Assembly (NCBI GenBank): GCA_963978545.1
Contig: OZ021730.1
Location: forward strand, 13,399,796-13,463,795
Reading direction: 5' to 3'
From: Linyphia triangularis
Taxonomy: Eukaryota > Arthropoda > Arachnida > Araneae > Linyphiidae
Length of the DNA stretch: 64,000 nucleotides
The position numbers and the translations under genes were made by a program. Below the pieces are notes generated by a model that saw only the letters and a program-made list of their open reading frames with translations, made no database searches and had not been told where the DNA came from. Below are positions 55,392 through 64,000 of the stretch, piece after piece (position 1 is the stretch's first letter; every line of letters begins with the position of its first letter).

Positions 55392-55412
55392 CCACGTGTT
55401 TGCCGTGCGTGG
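55392..55412 (+). promoter_or_regulatory. Conserved 5' UTR core of LINE E3
   Basis: ccacgtgtttgccgtgcgtg(g), as in E1, E2 and E5. Confidence 0.4.
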
Positions 55413-55800
55413 AGACCCGTGTCCCTGGAAAGAGGGATCCTGGTAGTTGAGGGGCGACATACTGTCCCAATACACTACTTTGGCCCTTGCTTCAGATAAA
55501 CGGGAGGTACACATTGGTCCCGTGTGTATCAATCGGCTGGTCGTCCGACTTCGTCGGCGGCTAGGGATCAAGCGTCCGGCTCGTCTGCTGGGAATCTCGT
55601 TAAGGGTGGAGACCTCTACAGGGACGAGTCGGTCGCGTATAGGCACTGGACAACCTGGTAGTGACATACCGTGCGTAACTTTTTAGTTGCGATTTTCTTT
55701 TTTTCATTATTTTAGTTGCTTGCCGGTGTGCACTGACCCCGAGATCGCGGACTCCACGGTGGGTGGGACTCTAGTGCCCGAATAAAATAAACTATAACCT

Positions 55801-57195
55801 ATGGAAATTTTATCTCCTCTTTCTTTATGCCCGACGGGAGGCTTAAATCCCCAAGCGATAACTCTAAACAAATCGACAAAACGCACAATAGAACCTGACA
55901 TTGACCCAAACTTTAAAAAACCAGCTTCACAACTTGATCCATCCATAGCATCTCTCTCAGCCACAGTCCCATCTTTTCTTATAGTTCACTCAGAATTGGG
56001 TGAACTAGGGAAAATGTCCCCATTCTTTATCCAAAAGGGGATAAAGGGGATTTGTGGCAATGAACCAAAATCAATCAAGAAACTAAAATCCGGTGATTTT
56101 CTCATAGAGACTAAAGACCCAAGACAATCCCAATACCTACTATCCGCAACATCAATAGGAACCATTGCAATATCCGTGACTCCTCATAGAGCTCTAAACT
56201 CTTGTCAGGGGGTGATCTCTGAGACCGATCTTCAACATGTTGAAGACTCAGAGATTATAAAAGAACTGTCTCCCCTGGGGGTCACAAATGCCAAACGTAT
56301 TACCATTAAAAGAGATAGTGAAATAATCAAAACAAAACATATAATCTTGACTTTCAACACCCCCAATCTTCCCAATAAAATCATTGCTGGTTACTTGAGC
56401 TGTCCCGTCCGTCCGTACGTTCCCAACCCGTTACGGTGTTTTAAATGTCAAAAGTTCGGCCATTCAAAGAACGCATGCAGAAGTAAAATCGAAACTTGCG
56501 CAGTGTGTGGCAGCATTGAACATCCCAGCGAAGGCTGTAAAGCTGAGCCCACCTGCGTCAACTGCTCTGGAAAACATCCATCCTTTTCCAGATTATGCCC
56601 CAATTGGATAGAAGAAAAGGAAATCCAAAAGATAAAAACCCATAACAACATTTCCTATCCAGAAGCCCGAAAAATACACGAAAACACCGTAACCAATTCA
56701 ATGGCCAGTAAAATAGCAAAATCAATGGTTCCTAAAAAATCTGAATTGAAATCCATTGCAACCCAAACTGATATTCATATCCCGAAATCAGATATATCAC
56801 CTGAAGAATTGCTTAAGCGCTTCACTCCTCCCATAAAACACAACACTTCTTCATCCCAAACAAACCTTATTCCATCCAGTTCAAACTCAAATGTTAATAT
56901 ACCTAAACCTGCCGTGAAAAACAAAAAGAAACTACCCGAAAATAAAACATCTAATAAACCCGGAAATTTATTGAAAAATAAAATTCAACAAAAGAAAACA
57001 ATTACTCCACCTAAATTGAAAATAATAAAAGATCCATCAGAAACTTCAGAAACATCTTCTGATGATGAGGCCGATGTTATCTCGGGTCTTTCTGACCCAG
57101 GTGACATGGAAATTGATCCAGGCCTAGAAACCCCTGCTCTTCTTAGTCCTAAGAGTAAGGGTAAAACCCGGCGGATCAGCACTCAATCCAAGTAA
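55801..57195 (+). CDS. LINE E3 ORF1 protein (CCHC nucleic-acid-binding), 464 aa
   Basis: Close relative of E1 ORF1. The N terminus contains SLCPTGGLNPQ; E1 has PLCPTGGLNPQ at the equivalent place. The RRM-like region has FFIQKGIKGICGNEPKSIKK and LKSGDFLIETKD. Knuckles CFKCQKFGHSKNAC, CAVCGSIEHPSEGC and CVNCSGKHPSFSRLC lie at about residues 211-266. The C-terminal part is Lys-rich and ends with DVISGLSDPGDMEIDPGLET. It is open and undamaged. The stop lies 8 nt before the CTG that takes the place of the ORF2 ATG. Confidence 0.88.
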   Translation: MEILSPLSLCPTGGLNPQAITLNKSTKRTIEPDIDPNFKKPASQLDPSIASLSATVPSFLIVHSELGELGKMSPFFIQKGIKGICGNEPKSIKKLKSGDFLIETKDPRQSQYLLSATSIGTIAISVTPHRALNSCQGVISETDLQHVEDSEIIKELSPLGVTNAKRITIKRDSEIIKTKHIILTFNTPNLPNKIIAGYLSCPVRPYVPNPLRCFKCQKFGHSKNACRSKIETCAVCGSIEHPSEGCKAEPTCVNCSGKHPSFSRLCPNWIEEKEIQKIKTHNNISYPEARKIHENTVTNSMASKIAKSMVPKKSELKSIATQTDIHIPKSDISPEELLKRFTPPIKHNTSSSQTNLIPSSSNSNVNIPKPAVKNKKKLPENKTSNKPGNLLKNKIQQKKTITPPKLKIIKDPSETSETSSDDEADVISGLSDPGDMEIDPGLETPALLSPKSKGKTRRISTQSK

Positions 57196-57203
57196 CATTC
57201 AAT

Positions 57204-60200
57204 CTGTTATCTTGGAATTGTCGCGGTTTCCACCACAATTCGGTAGACATCAAACATCTTATTGACGTATATAAACCTGTTTGCTTCTGTTTGCAAGAGA
57301 CGCTCTTGAAGCCTTTTCAGAGCTCTCTTGTTAGGGGATATAGTCCTCTTCGTAAGGATTGTGTCACAAATGATAGAGCCTGCGGGGGTGTTGCAATATT
57401 TACATCCAATAGCTCACCTTCAACACCGTTGTCGCTAAATACTACATTACAAGCAGTCGCTGTTCAAGTAAATATCAACACACTTGTTACAGTTTGTTCT
57501 ATATACTTGCCCCCTAATCACAATATCCGACAAGCAGAACTAAACAGGTTATGTAATCAGCTTCCAGCCCCATTTATCATAATGGGTGACTTTAATGGCC
57601 ATAGTCCTCTTTGGGGTAGTCCAGATATTAATTCACTTGGAAGGCAAATTGAGAAACTGCTAGATGACCAAAATCTTTGTCTACTCAATAATGGGCAGCC
57701 AACTCACTTCCACGCCCCTTCGAGGACATTTCACGCCATTGATCTCGTCTTGTGTTCACCATCTCTTCTGCACCTATGGTCTTATAGCATCGGCAGTGAT
57801 CTCTATCACAGCGACCACTTCCCTATCTGTTTAAAACATGAGAGGAACGACGACCCACATTCTTCCCGCCCACCTCGATTTAAAATCGAAGCGGCGGATT
57901 GGGACCTATTTTCTTCCATTGTCCATCTATCGAACGAGATGGTGAACCAAGATAGCATCGATGATGCTACAAATTCAATCACCAAGGCTATCATCGAAGC
58001 TGCACACTTATCAATCCCTGTTACATCAACAAGTCTACCGAAAATGCCTAAACCGTGGTGGAACCACGATTGTAAAATTGCCCACAAAAAGCGGAGGAAG
58101 GCTTGGGGTATTTTTCGCAGATATCCAACTGAAGCCAACCTCATCGCTTTTAAATGTGCCCGAGCCGAAGCTCGTAGGATCCGCCGACGTAGCCAGAAGG
58201 ACTCTTGGATGCTTTATGTCAGCACGATAACATCTAATACCTCTTCTAAAAGGGTCTGGAACAAAGTCAACAAAATTAAGGGCCAATATCCCAAACAATC
58301 TATATCAATCTTGGAGACAGATCTGGGAGTGGTTTCAGACCCTAAAGATATTGCTGACACTCTGGCCGACTCATTTGCAAATATATCCAGCAACTCAAAT
58401 TACCAAGAGCCGTTTGCCACTATTAAATATAAAGCTGAGAAGACCAAATTGAACTTCACTTCGAATACTTTGGAAGACTATAATGCTGATTTCACCATGG
58501 CCGAGCTAATGCGAGCTCTTTCTAACACTCACAGCTCGGCTGTTGGTCATGATGAAATCCATTATAGCATGTTAAAACATCTTCAGCCTCTCCAGCTTAA
58601 GTTAATTCTCAAATTATTTAATAGGATCTGGCGGGAGAATAAATTCCCGTCAGCATGGCAACGTGCTCTTGTAATTCCAATAGTCAAGCCAGGAAAAGAT
58701 CCCAAGAGTCCTACCAGCTATAGACCAATAGCTTTGACTAGCTGCTTATGTAAGCTACTGGAAAAACTGGTCAGTGTTCGTATTTTTTCTTATCTTGAAA
58801 ATAACAATTGTCTCTCTCAGTTTCAAAGTGGTTTCTGTCGTGGACGAAGTTCAATTGACAACCTCCTCCTCCTTGAAACATCGATCCGGGAGGCATTTGT
58901 CAAGCGGAACCATTTGGTGTCTGTATTTTTCGACATGGAGAAAGCCTATGACCGTACTTGGAGATATGGTATCCTCAGGGACCTACATAATTTAGGTCTC
59001 AGGGGAAATTTACCACTCTTTATTGAGAATTTCCTTTCTCGGAGAGTCTTCCAAGTACGTGTTAACTCTGTCTTATCAGATGAGTTTATACAGGAGCAAG
59101 GTGTGCCTCAGGGAAGTGTATTGAGCTGCGTACTGTTTATTATCAAAGTCAATGATATAATGACCTGCCTACCACCTGCAGTGTCTGGATCATTATTTGT
59201 CGATGACTTCCAAATATCGTGCGCCTCAATCAACATGTCTCTTATTGAGAGACATATTCAGCTTGCCATCAGAAGAGTTACAGAGTGGTCCAACAATAAT
59301 GGCTTTGTTTTTAATGCCCAGAAAACCGTAGCTATGCATTTTTGCAGGAAACGTGAGCTTCATAACGAACCTGAAATTTTCTTAAATGGTGTGCAAATAC
59401 CCATTGTGTCTGAAGCTAAGGTTCTTGGAGTCATTTTTGACTCGAAGCTTACGTTCCTGCCCCATATTAAATATCTTAGATTGAAATGCAATAAAGCTCT
59501 TAACCTTCTGAAAGTGCTTTCAAACACTTCCTGGGGCGCTGATACCACCTCCATGTTGAGGATTTACAGATGCCTTGTCCGTTCCAAACTTGATTATGGT
59601 TCTGTGGTGTACGGATCCGCCAGAAAATCGGCGTTGAAGCTTCTAGATCCTGTTCACCATCATGGTGTCAGAATTGCATCAGGAGTTTTCCGTACATCAC
59701 CAATCCCAAGTGTACTCAACACATGCACAGAACTCCCTTTGAGACTGAGACGAGATAATCTCAGTTTAAGACTGTATTTTAAAATCAAGAGTCGCCCTTT
59801 ACACCCACTCTTTAATCATGTTTCTAATCCATCTCATCAAAGACTTTTTCATAATCGTCCTTCAAGCATTCCATCTTTTTCTTTAAGAATGCAGGGCATT
59901 TTATCATCATATAACATAGATAATTTTAGAATCTATCCCATCACAACCACCATTTCACCTTGGCATACCCATAATATTAAAATTGTAAATATATTTAGTA
60001 ATTTTAAAAAATGCGGAACTCCCAAGTGTTGTTTTCACTCAACTTTTTAACTGTCACCGAGAAAATTTTAAAAATTTTAAAGCCATTTTTACGGATGGAT
60101 CAAAAAGCCAGGGGCATGTTGGATCAGCTGCTGTACATAAAAATAACATCTTATCATTAGAACTGCACCCTTGCAGTTCTGTTTACACAGCTGAATCCCT

Positions 60201-60879
60201 TGCCATTCTCCTGGCTCTGAAATATATACTTAGACAATCATATAGACAGTGGATTATATATACAGATTCTCGAAGTTGTATCGATGCATTAAATGACCCT
60301 GTCTCGCAAACCCATCCACTCATATCTAAATGTACATTGTATTATTTTAAACTTTTAGAAAACAACTTTAATGTAATTTTTTGTTGGATTCCAGGCCATG
60401 TGGGGATTAAGGGCAATGAGCTAGCAGACAGTATTGCTAAATCTGTAAAGAGCACTATTAGTAATTGCCTCTACTTTGTTGATGCTGTCAAAGTGTGTAA
60501 TAATGCACTTTCTCGCTCGTGGCAAGCAGCATGGGATTTGGAGACTGATAATAAATTACATAAAATCATGCCTCTGACATCAGGCTTCTCCTTCTCTCAA
60601 ACGAGCAGGAAGCGAGAAGTGATTCTATCACGTCTCCGAATCGGCCACACGCGTTTTACACACTCGCATCTTCTGCTGGCAGAAGATGCCCCCACATGCG
60701 CCGCATGCGGCATTGTTTTCTCTGTGATACATATTTTAATTGAGTGTTCATGTTTCACATCGACCAGGCGACGCCTATTTTATAACAGTCATCCGTCATT
60801 GTCATCACTCATAGGAACAACACCTCACAAAAATCTGTTTACATTTTTAAAAGACATTGGTTTTTATCACCTGATATAA
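57204..60879 (+). pseudogene. LINE E3 ORF2 with a single frameshift
   Basis: The ORF2 frame from CTG 57204 encodes LSWNCRGFHHNSVDIKHL, LQETLL, MGDFNGHSPLWGS (endonuclease), then SYRPIALTSCLCKLLEK, FDMEKAYDRTW, QGVPQGSVLSC and FVDD (reverse transcriptase). At 60021-60023 an extra base in a ccc run shifts the frame, giving a stop at 60048. One base over, RNase H continues (FTDGSKSQGHVGSAAVHK, IIYTDSRSCIDALN, CWIPGHVG, ELADSIA) to the stop at 60879. Total length 3676 nt is one more than 1225 codons, confirming a single insertion. Reverse transcriptase and endonuclease parts appear intact. The shift removes RNase H. Confidence 0.88.
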
Positions 60880-60978
60880 AAATTTTACGTATCTTAAATA
60901 CCATATTTTTAAAACTTTTACTGACTTTTATAGAACTTGTCTATTTTAACTAGAGTGCGATGGCCTTAACGAATGTTT

Positions 60979-61011
60979 GGCGCAGTATGGCCCTTGTGTA
61001 GCTTTTGCGCC
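60979..61011 (+). other. LINE E3 3' terminal hairpin, 33 nt
   Basis: ggcgca/tgcgcc stem around gtatggcccttgtgtagctt, then acaaaaccc and four or five ACCA units. Confidence 0.7.
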
Positions 61012-61049
61012 ACAAAACCCAACCAACCAACCAACCATATTTTAAGTGA

Positions 61050-61185
61050 ATGTCCTGTTTTTAACAACATCAGACTTCGACATTTTAATGCGAATCATCC
61101 ATCATTGTCAACAATTTTATCATCACCACCTCATCGAAATCTTTATGCTTTTTTAAAAGATGTTGGTTTTTATTTCTTGATTTAA
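61050..61185 (+). CDS. LINE E1 ORF2, last part (C terminus)
   Basis: This resumes E1 ORF2 in phase after E3. It supplies CPVFNNIRLRHFNANHPSLS, then TILSSPPHRNLYAFLKDVGF, and stops at 61185. The Cys of this part completes the Cys/His pattern begun before the insertion (E2 has LNECRSF there). With parts 45794-48543 and 54376-55167 it completes a 1225-codon reading frame. Confidence 0.88.
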
Positions 61186-61276
61186 AATTTTAACCATCTT
61201 AACAATGCTAATTGTTCAATTGTTTTTAATCTCAAGTTTAAAGAATTTTAATTTTTTAAAAGAAGTACTACTGTTT

Positions 61277-61309
61277 GGCGCAGCATGGCCCTAGTGAAGC
61301 CCTTGCGCC
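61277..61309 (+). other. LINE E1 3' terminal hairpin, 33 nt
   Basis: ggcgca/tgcgcc stem around gcatggccctagtgaagccc, followed by taaaaccct and an imperfect ACCA tail that includes one ctacc unit. Confidence 0.7.
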
Positions 61310-61528
61310 ATAAAACCCTAACCAACCAACCTACCAACCAGAATAAACTTCGCCGAGATCACGATAATCGTCATGGCATCCCAAGAGCTCCAGAGCAACC
61401 GAGACTCATTCCGAGAGATTGGACATCTCGTTAAACGAGATTTTGACGTGAGAATCGCAAATAATCGGAGAAAGTCACGTGACCCCCCCCCCCCCCTTCC
61501 GATTCGAGAAAAGGTGAGAATCAGGCCC

Positions 61529-61605
61529 ATATCCTGATCCAAAACGTCTCTCCAAAACGTCATCACTTCAATAACGTACGGTAAGCTACGGAAAAAATGC
61601 TGAAC
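61529..61605 (-). pseudogene. Remaining upstream sequence of the IS630-type transposon
   Basis: On the minus strand FWRDVLDQDM leads into the ATA duplicated by the Harbinger insertion, and the frame continues on the other side with NYSMVW and RVIRFYPYK (42461 leftwards). It is cut on the right by the LINE fragment E4. Too short to assign alone; the link rests on the inferred excision of 42462-61528. Confidence 0.35.
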
Positions 61606-62672
61606 CTGAGAACAGTACTTTACCCATAAAACAAAAAACTACTAAAATAAAATCAATACATCCTACTAAATCAGATTCCTCATCGGAAGAAGATGCCATT
61701 TCCGGGCTATCTGATTCCGGTGAAATGGAGGTAGAGTTGGGGCTGGAGAATCCTATTCATCTCCAACCTAGGCGCAAGTCGAAAGAAAGGCGGACTGATA
61801 TTAATAAATCTTTAAATTCAGTCTCCTTTCTTGGAATTGTCGCGGTTTCCACCACAATTCGGTTGACATCAAACATCTAGTTGATGAACATAAACCTGTT
61901 TGCAAGAGACGCTCTTGAAGCCTTTTCAGAGCTCTCTTGTTAGGGGATATAGTCCTCTCCGGAAGGACTATGTCAGCGGCGACAGAGCTAGCGGTGGTGT
62001 CGCTATATTTACATCAAATAGCAATCCATCCACCCCGCTAACGCTCTCGACCAACCTTCAAGCTGTTGCTGTCAGAGTCGCCATACACAATCAATTAATT
62101 ACTGTGTGTTCCGTTTACCTCCCCCCAATCTTACTATCAGACAAGCAGATTTAAACAGGCTTTGTGGACAGCTTCCTCCCCCTTTTATTATAATGGGAGA
62201 CTTTAATGGCCACAATCCTCTTTGGGGTAGCCCAGACATCAATAACCGTGGAAAGCAAATCGAGAAGTTAATCACAGACCAACATCTCTGTATATTTAAC
62301 AATGGGCAACATACATACTTCCACGCCCCATCGAGGACTTTTCATGCCATCGATCTCGCCCTGTGTTCACCATCTCTTTTTTCTGATTGGACGTTTCTTG
62401 TGGAAAATGATCCTTTCCACAGTGATCATTTTCCTGTGGTCCTAAACTACCAAGGAAGGTTAAATACTCCTGTAATCCGCCAACCCCGATTCATCATCGA
62501 ACGGGCTGATTGGGACATGTTTTCTTCTATCGTTTCTCTTTCTGACGAGATGGTGGACCAGGATGACATCGATGTAGCTGTGCAATCTGTCACCAACGCC
62601 ATTATTGAAGCTGCGCACCTTGCCATACCTGTGTCATCAACAACACTACCGAAACAATCCAAACCGTGGTGG
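61606..62672 (+). pseudogene. LINE copy E4, 5'-truncated and interrupted by E5
   Basis: It aligns with E2 from the end of ORF1 (SSEEDAISGLSDSGEMEVEL, RKSKERRTDINKS) into ORF2. The ORF1 stop taa has become tta, so the frame reads on for about 25 codons. In ORF2 a 10-bp deletion near 61900 (between 'aaacctgtttg' and 'caagagacgc') and a 1-bp loss in the 'cccccc' run near 62130 break the frame. Endonuclease motifs LQETLL, MGDFNGHNPLWGS and SDHFPV are still visible. At 62672 E5 begins in the middle of KPWW. The 5' end is missing, so E4 was never autonomous after insertion. Confidence 0.85.
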
Positions 62673-62733
62673 CCCCTAAGGGGGTTTACTTTCTATAAGT
62701 AAATACGGGCTTCACAACCCCGGGGCGCCCCAG
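62673..62733 (+). promoter_or_regulatory. Folded 5' end of LINE E5
   Basis: CCCC-TAA-GGGGG, stem tttactt-tctat-aagtaaa, hairpin cggg-cttcacaac-cccg, then gggcgcccc. Confidence 0.5.
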
Positions 62734-62893
62734 TGATCTATCCCTCCTTCTGTTTTATCTTCTCGTTTTGGTTTTGTATTTATCGTTTGACTTCTTTCTT
62801 CCCTCGTTGTGGTTACCTCTTCAGAGGTGAGGGCTCCCCTTGAGAAGCTTTGTGCCGCTCTGTTGCCATCAGCTTCTCTCGGGCATTTAATCA

Positions 62894-62915
62894 CCCACGT
62901 GTTTGCCGTGCGTGG
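62894..62915 (+). promoter_or_regulatory. Conserved 5' UTR core of LINE E5
   Basis: cccacgtgtttgccgtgcgt(gg), identical to E1. Confidence 0.4.
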
Positions 62916-63302
62916 AGACCCGTGTCTCTGGAAAGGGGGATCCTGGTAGTTGAGGGACGACATACTGTCCCAATACACTACTTTGGCCCTTGCTTCAGAT
63001 AAACGGGAGGTGTACATTGGTCCCATGTACATCAATCGGCTGGTCGTCCGACTTCGTCGGCGGCTAGGGATCAAGCGTCCGGCTCGTCTGCTGGGAAACT
63101 CGTTAAGGGTGGAGACTTCTACAGGGACGAGTCGTTCGCGTATAGGTGCTGGATAACCCGGTAGTGGCATACAGTGCGCAATAGTTGAGTTCTCGTTTTT
63201 CTTTTTTCATTATTTTTGTTGCTTGCCGGTATACACTATCCCCAATATCGTGGACTCCATGGTGGGTGGGATTCTAGTGCCCGAATCTTTTAACAAACTC
63301 TT

Positions 63303-64000
63303 ATGAAAACTACAGCTTCTCTTTCTTCTCCTCCTAGTGAGGAGCAACATTGTCCTGACTCTGTGCAACAAATTCTTGCAAAATTCTTCATTGTCCATCG
63401 CCAGGAGGGCTCCTTTGAGAAGGTCTCTCCATTTCTTATTGAGAAGACTCTAAAATCGTTGGTTGGTGATACGGCTTCAGTTAAAAAACTGAGGTCCGGG
63501 GATTTACTTGTTGAAGTTCGCAACCATCAGCAAGCGAAGAACATTTTAAAAATTGAAAATTTCGGTTCACTCCCGGTTACTGTGAAGGAACATGGTTCCC
63601 TTAACAAATCTCGTGGTGTTGTGTCTGAATCAGACTTATACCATACAGCGGAGGACGAGATACTTGATCATCTTCGTGATCAGCATGTTTCAGCCGTCCA
63701 CCGCATTACAATACGCCGAGATGGGAACATAATACCTACTAAACATCTAATTGTCACTTTTGATTTACCCACTTTGCCGTCTCATGTGAAGGCGGGGTAC
63801 CTGAATTGCCATGTCCGTCCGTATATTCCGAACCCACTTCGCTGTTTCAAGTGCCAGAAATTTGGCCACTCTCAAACAGCGTGTCGTGGGGAAACGGAAA
63901 CATGCGCGCGTTGTGCAGGTACTGGACATGACAGTGCTAATTGCAAAGCACCCGAGAAGTGTGTCAATTGCAATGGCACGCATCCGTCATACTCTCGATC
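63303..64000 (+). CDS. LINE E5 ORF1 protein, N-terminal part (window edge)
   Basis: The open frame starts at ATG 63303 (MKTTASLSSPPSEEEHCPDS) and is uninterrupted to the last base. An RRM-like region (FFIVHRQEGSFEKVSPFLIE, LRSGDLLVEVRNHQQAKN) and a linker (GVVSESDLYHTAEDEILDHL) precede three knuckles CFKCQKFGHSQTAC, CARCAGTGHDSANC and CVNCNGTHPSYSRS at about residues 180-233. The organisation is that of E1-E3, but identity is much lower, marking a third ORF1 lineage. Base composition is also less A-rich than E1-E3. The C-terminal part is outside the window. Confidence 0.87.
   Translation, partial: MKTTASLSSPPSEEQHCPDSVQQILAKFFIVHRQEGSFEKVSPFLIEKTLKSLVGDTASVKKLRSGDLLVEVRNHQQAKNILKIENFGSLPVTVKEHGSLNKSRGVVSESDLYHTAEDEILDHLRDQHVSAVHRITIRRDGNIIPTKHLIVTFDLPTLPSHVKAGYLNCHVRPYIPNPLRCFKCQKFGHSQTACRGETETCARCAGTGHDSANCKAPEKCVNCNGTHPSYSR

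Larger units (their letters stand above)
55168..61035 (+). mobile_element. LINE copy E3 (I-like), full-length, inserted in E1
   Basis: It starts CCCCTCAGGGGG and ends after the hairpin and ccaaccaaccaac tail. The 14-bp direct repeat catattttaagtga (55154-55167 and 61036-61049) is perfect. Length 5868 bp. Its 5' UTR and ORF1 are close to E1 (same subfamily). ORF2 has one frameshift. Confidence 0.93.
43781..61339 (+). mobile_element. LINE copy E1 (I-like), full-length, holding E2 and E3
   Basis: The 5' end CCCCTCAGGGGG and the 3' hairpin plus ACCA-type tail are bracketed by the 13-bp direct repeat agaataaacttcg (43768-43780 and 61340-61352). E1's own parts are 43781-48543, 54376-55167 and 61050-61339, about 5845 bp. 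It encodes ORF1 and ORF2. E2 and E3 interrupt ORF2 at two sites. Domain order (AP endonuclease, reverse transcriptase, RNase H) and the three-knuckle ORF1 fit the I/Nimb group. Confidence 0.92.
42462..61528. mobile_element. Harbinger-like DNA transposon carrying nested retroelements
   Basis: The left end GAGCCTGATTCTCACCTCCG and the complement of the right end GGGCCTGATTCTCACCTTTT are inverted repeats; 'gaatcgg' and 'tcacgtgac/tcgtgacc' words recur just inside. ATA flanks both sides (42459-42461 and 61529-61531). Its own sequence is only about 1.3 kb (42462-43222, 43414-43780 and 61353-61528), with a HARBI1-like ORF start. The rest is a SINE and the LINE E1 nest. The usual Harbinger duplication is TWA, so ATA is slightly off. 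Confidence 0.6.
62673..64000 (+). mobile_element. LINE copy E5, 5' part, runs off the window
   Basis: It starts CCCCTAAGGGGG at 62673 inside E4 ORF2. The 5' UTR (to about 63290) is nearly identical to those of E1 and E3, but ORF1 is strongly diverged from both. The target duplication cannot be seen because the 3' end lies beyond the window. Confidence 0.88.

Noticed and set aside
62712..63170. 152-codon antisense ORF in the E5 5' UTR
   Set aside because: Partial versions in E1 and E3 reflect high nucleotide identity of the leader; no sign of protein selection.

Overview
This window is AT-rich, intron-poor animal DNA made almost entirely of transposable elements in many states of decay. The element mix (I-like non-LTR retrotransposons with an RNase H domain, mariner, Tigger/pogo, Tc1, Merlin, P-like, MULE-like, Harbinger, hAT-like, Helitron-like, Ty3/gypsy, a tRNA-derived SINE) indicates an arthropod. 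A spider or other arachnid is my best guess, but that is an inference. I found no convincing single-copy host gene, rRNA, true tRNA gene or CRISPR array.

Left part (1-31 kb). Long AT-rich stretches are punctuated by short non-autonomous DNA transposons whose termini and target-site duplications (TSDs) can be read directly. These are 3712-4093 (6-bp TSD), 8261-8489 (TTAA), 15236-15445 (TA), 18831-20075 (hAT-like, near-perfect 8-bp TSD) and 26639-26868 (TTA). A decayed Tigger/pogo element lies at 4958-7118. Two arrays of about 140-bp units (12.5-13.5 kb and 25.7-26.5 kb) belong to Helitron/Helentron-like elements; the second keeps a CTAG-type 3' end. A very long inverted pair of termini (11272/22211, with an inner pair 11450/21851) may delimit a 10.4-10.9 kb element. 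A Ty3/gypsy pol remnant at 27.4-28.7 kb is split by a 734-bp solo LTR.

Middle part (31-42 kb). Here lie a broken Merlin transposase, a hAT-like MITE, two LINE 3' fragments and SINE copies. A P-element-like transposase remnant is split by an apparently intact mariner (35997-37330, 362-aa transposase, DD34D). Broken Tc1-like and MULE-like transposases follow, then a transposon with an IS630-type transposase.

Right part (42-64 kb) is a nested stack. A MULE-like remnant abuts a Tc1/mariner-superfamily transposon, which is split by a Harbinger-like element (42462-61528). That element carries a SINE and LINE copy E1 (43781-61339). E1 in turn holds two full-length relatives, E2 (48544-54361) and E3 (55168-61035), each bounded by its own 14-bp TSD. 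Removing E2 and E3 by coordinates gives E1 an ORF2 of exactly 3678 nt, the same length as E2's. Downstream, a 5'-truncated copy E4 is interrupted by E5, which runs off the window end.

How the parts work together. Each LINE encodes a CCHC-knuckle ORF1 protein and an ORF2 polyprotein (AP endonuclease, reverse transcriptase, RNase H). Each starts with a conserved folded 5' end and finishes with a 33-nt hairpin plus (ACCA)n tail. The tRNA-derived SINE ends in nearly the same hairpin and an ACCA-type tail, so it is very probably mobilised by this LINE family. That SINE-LINE partnership, the conserved 5' RNA structure and the five-layer nest are the main points of interest.
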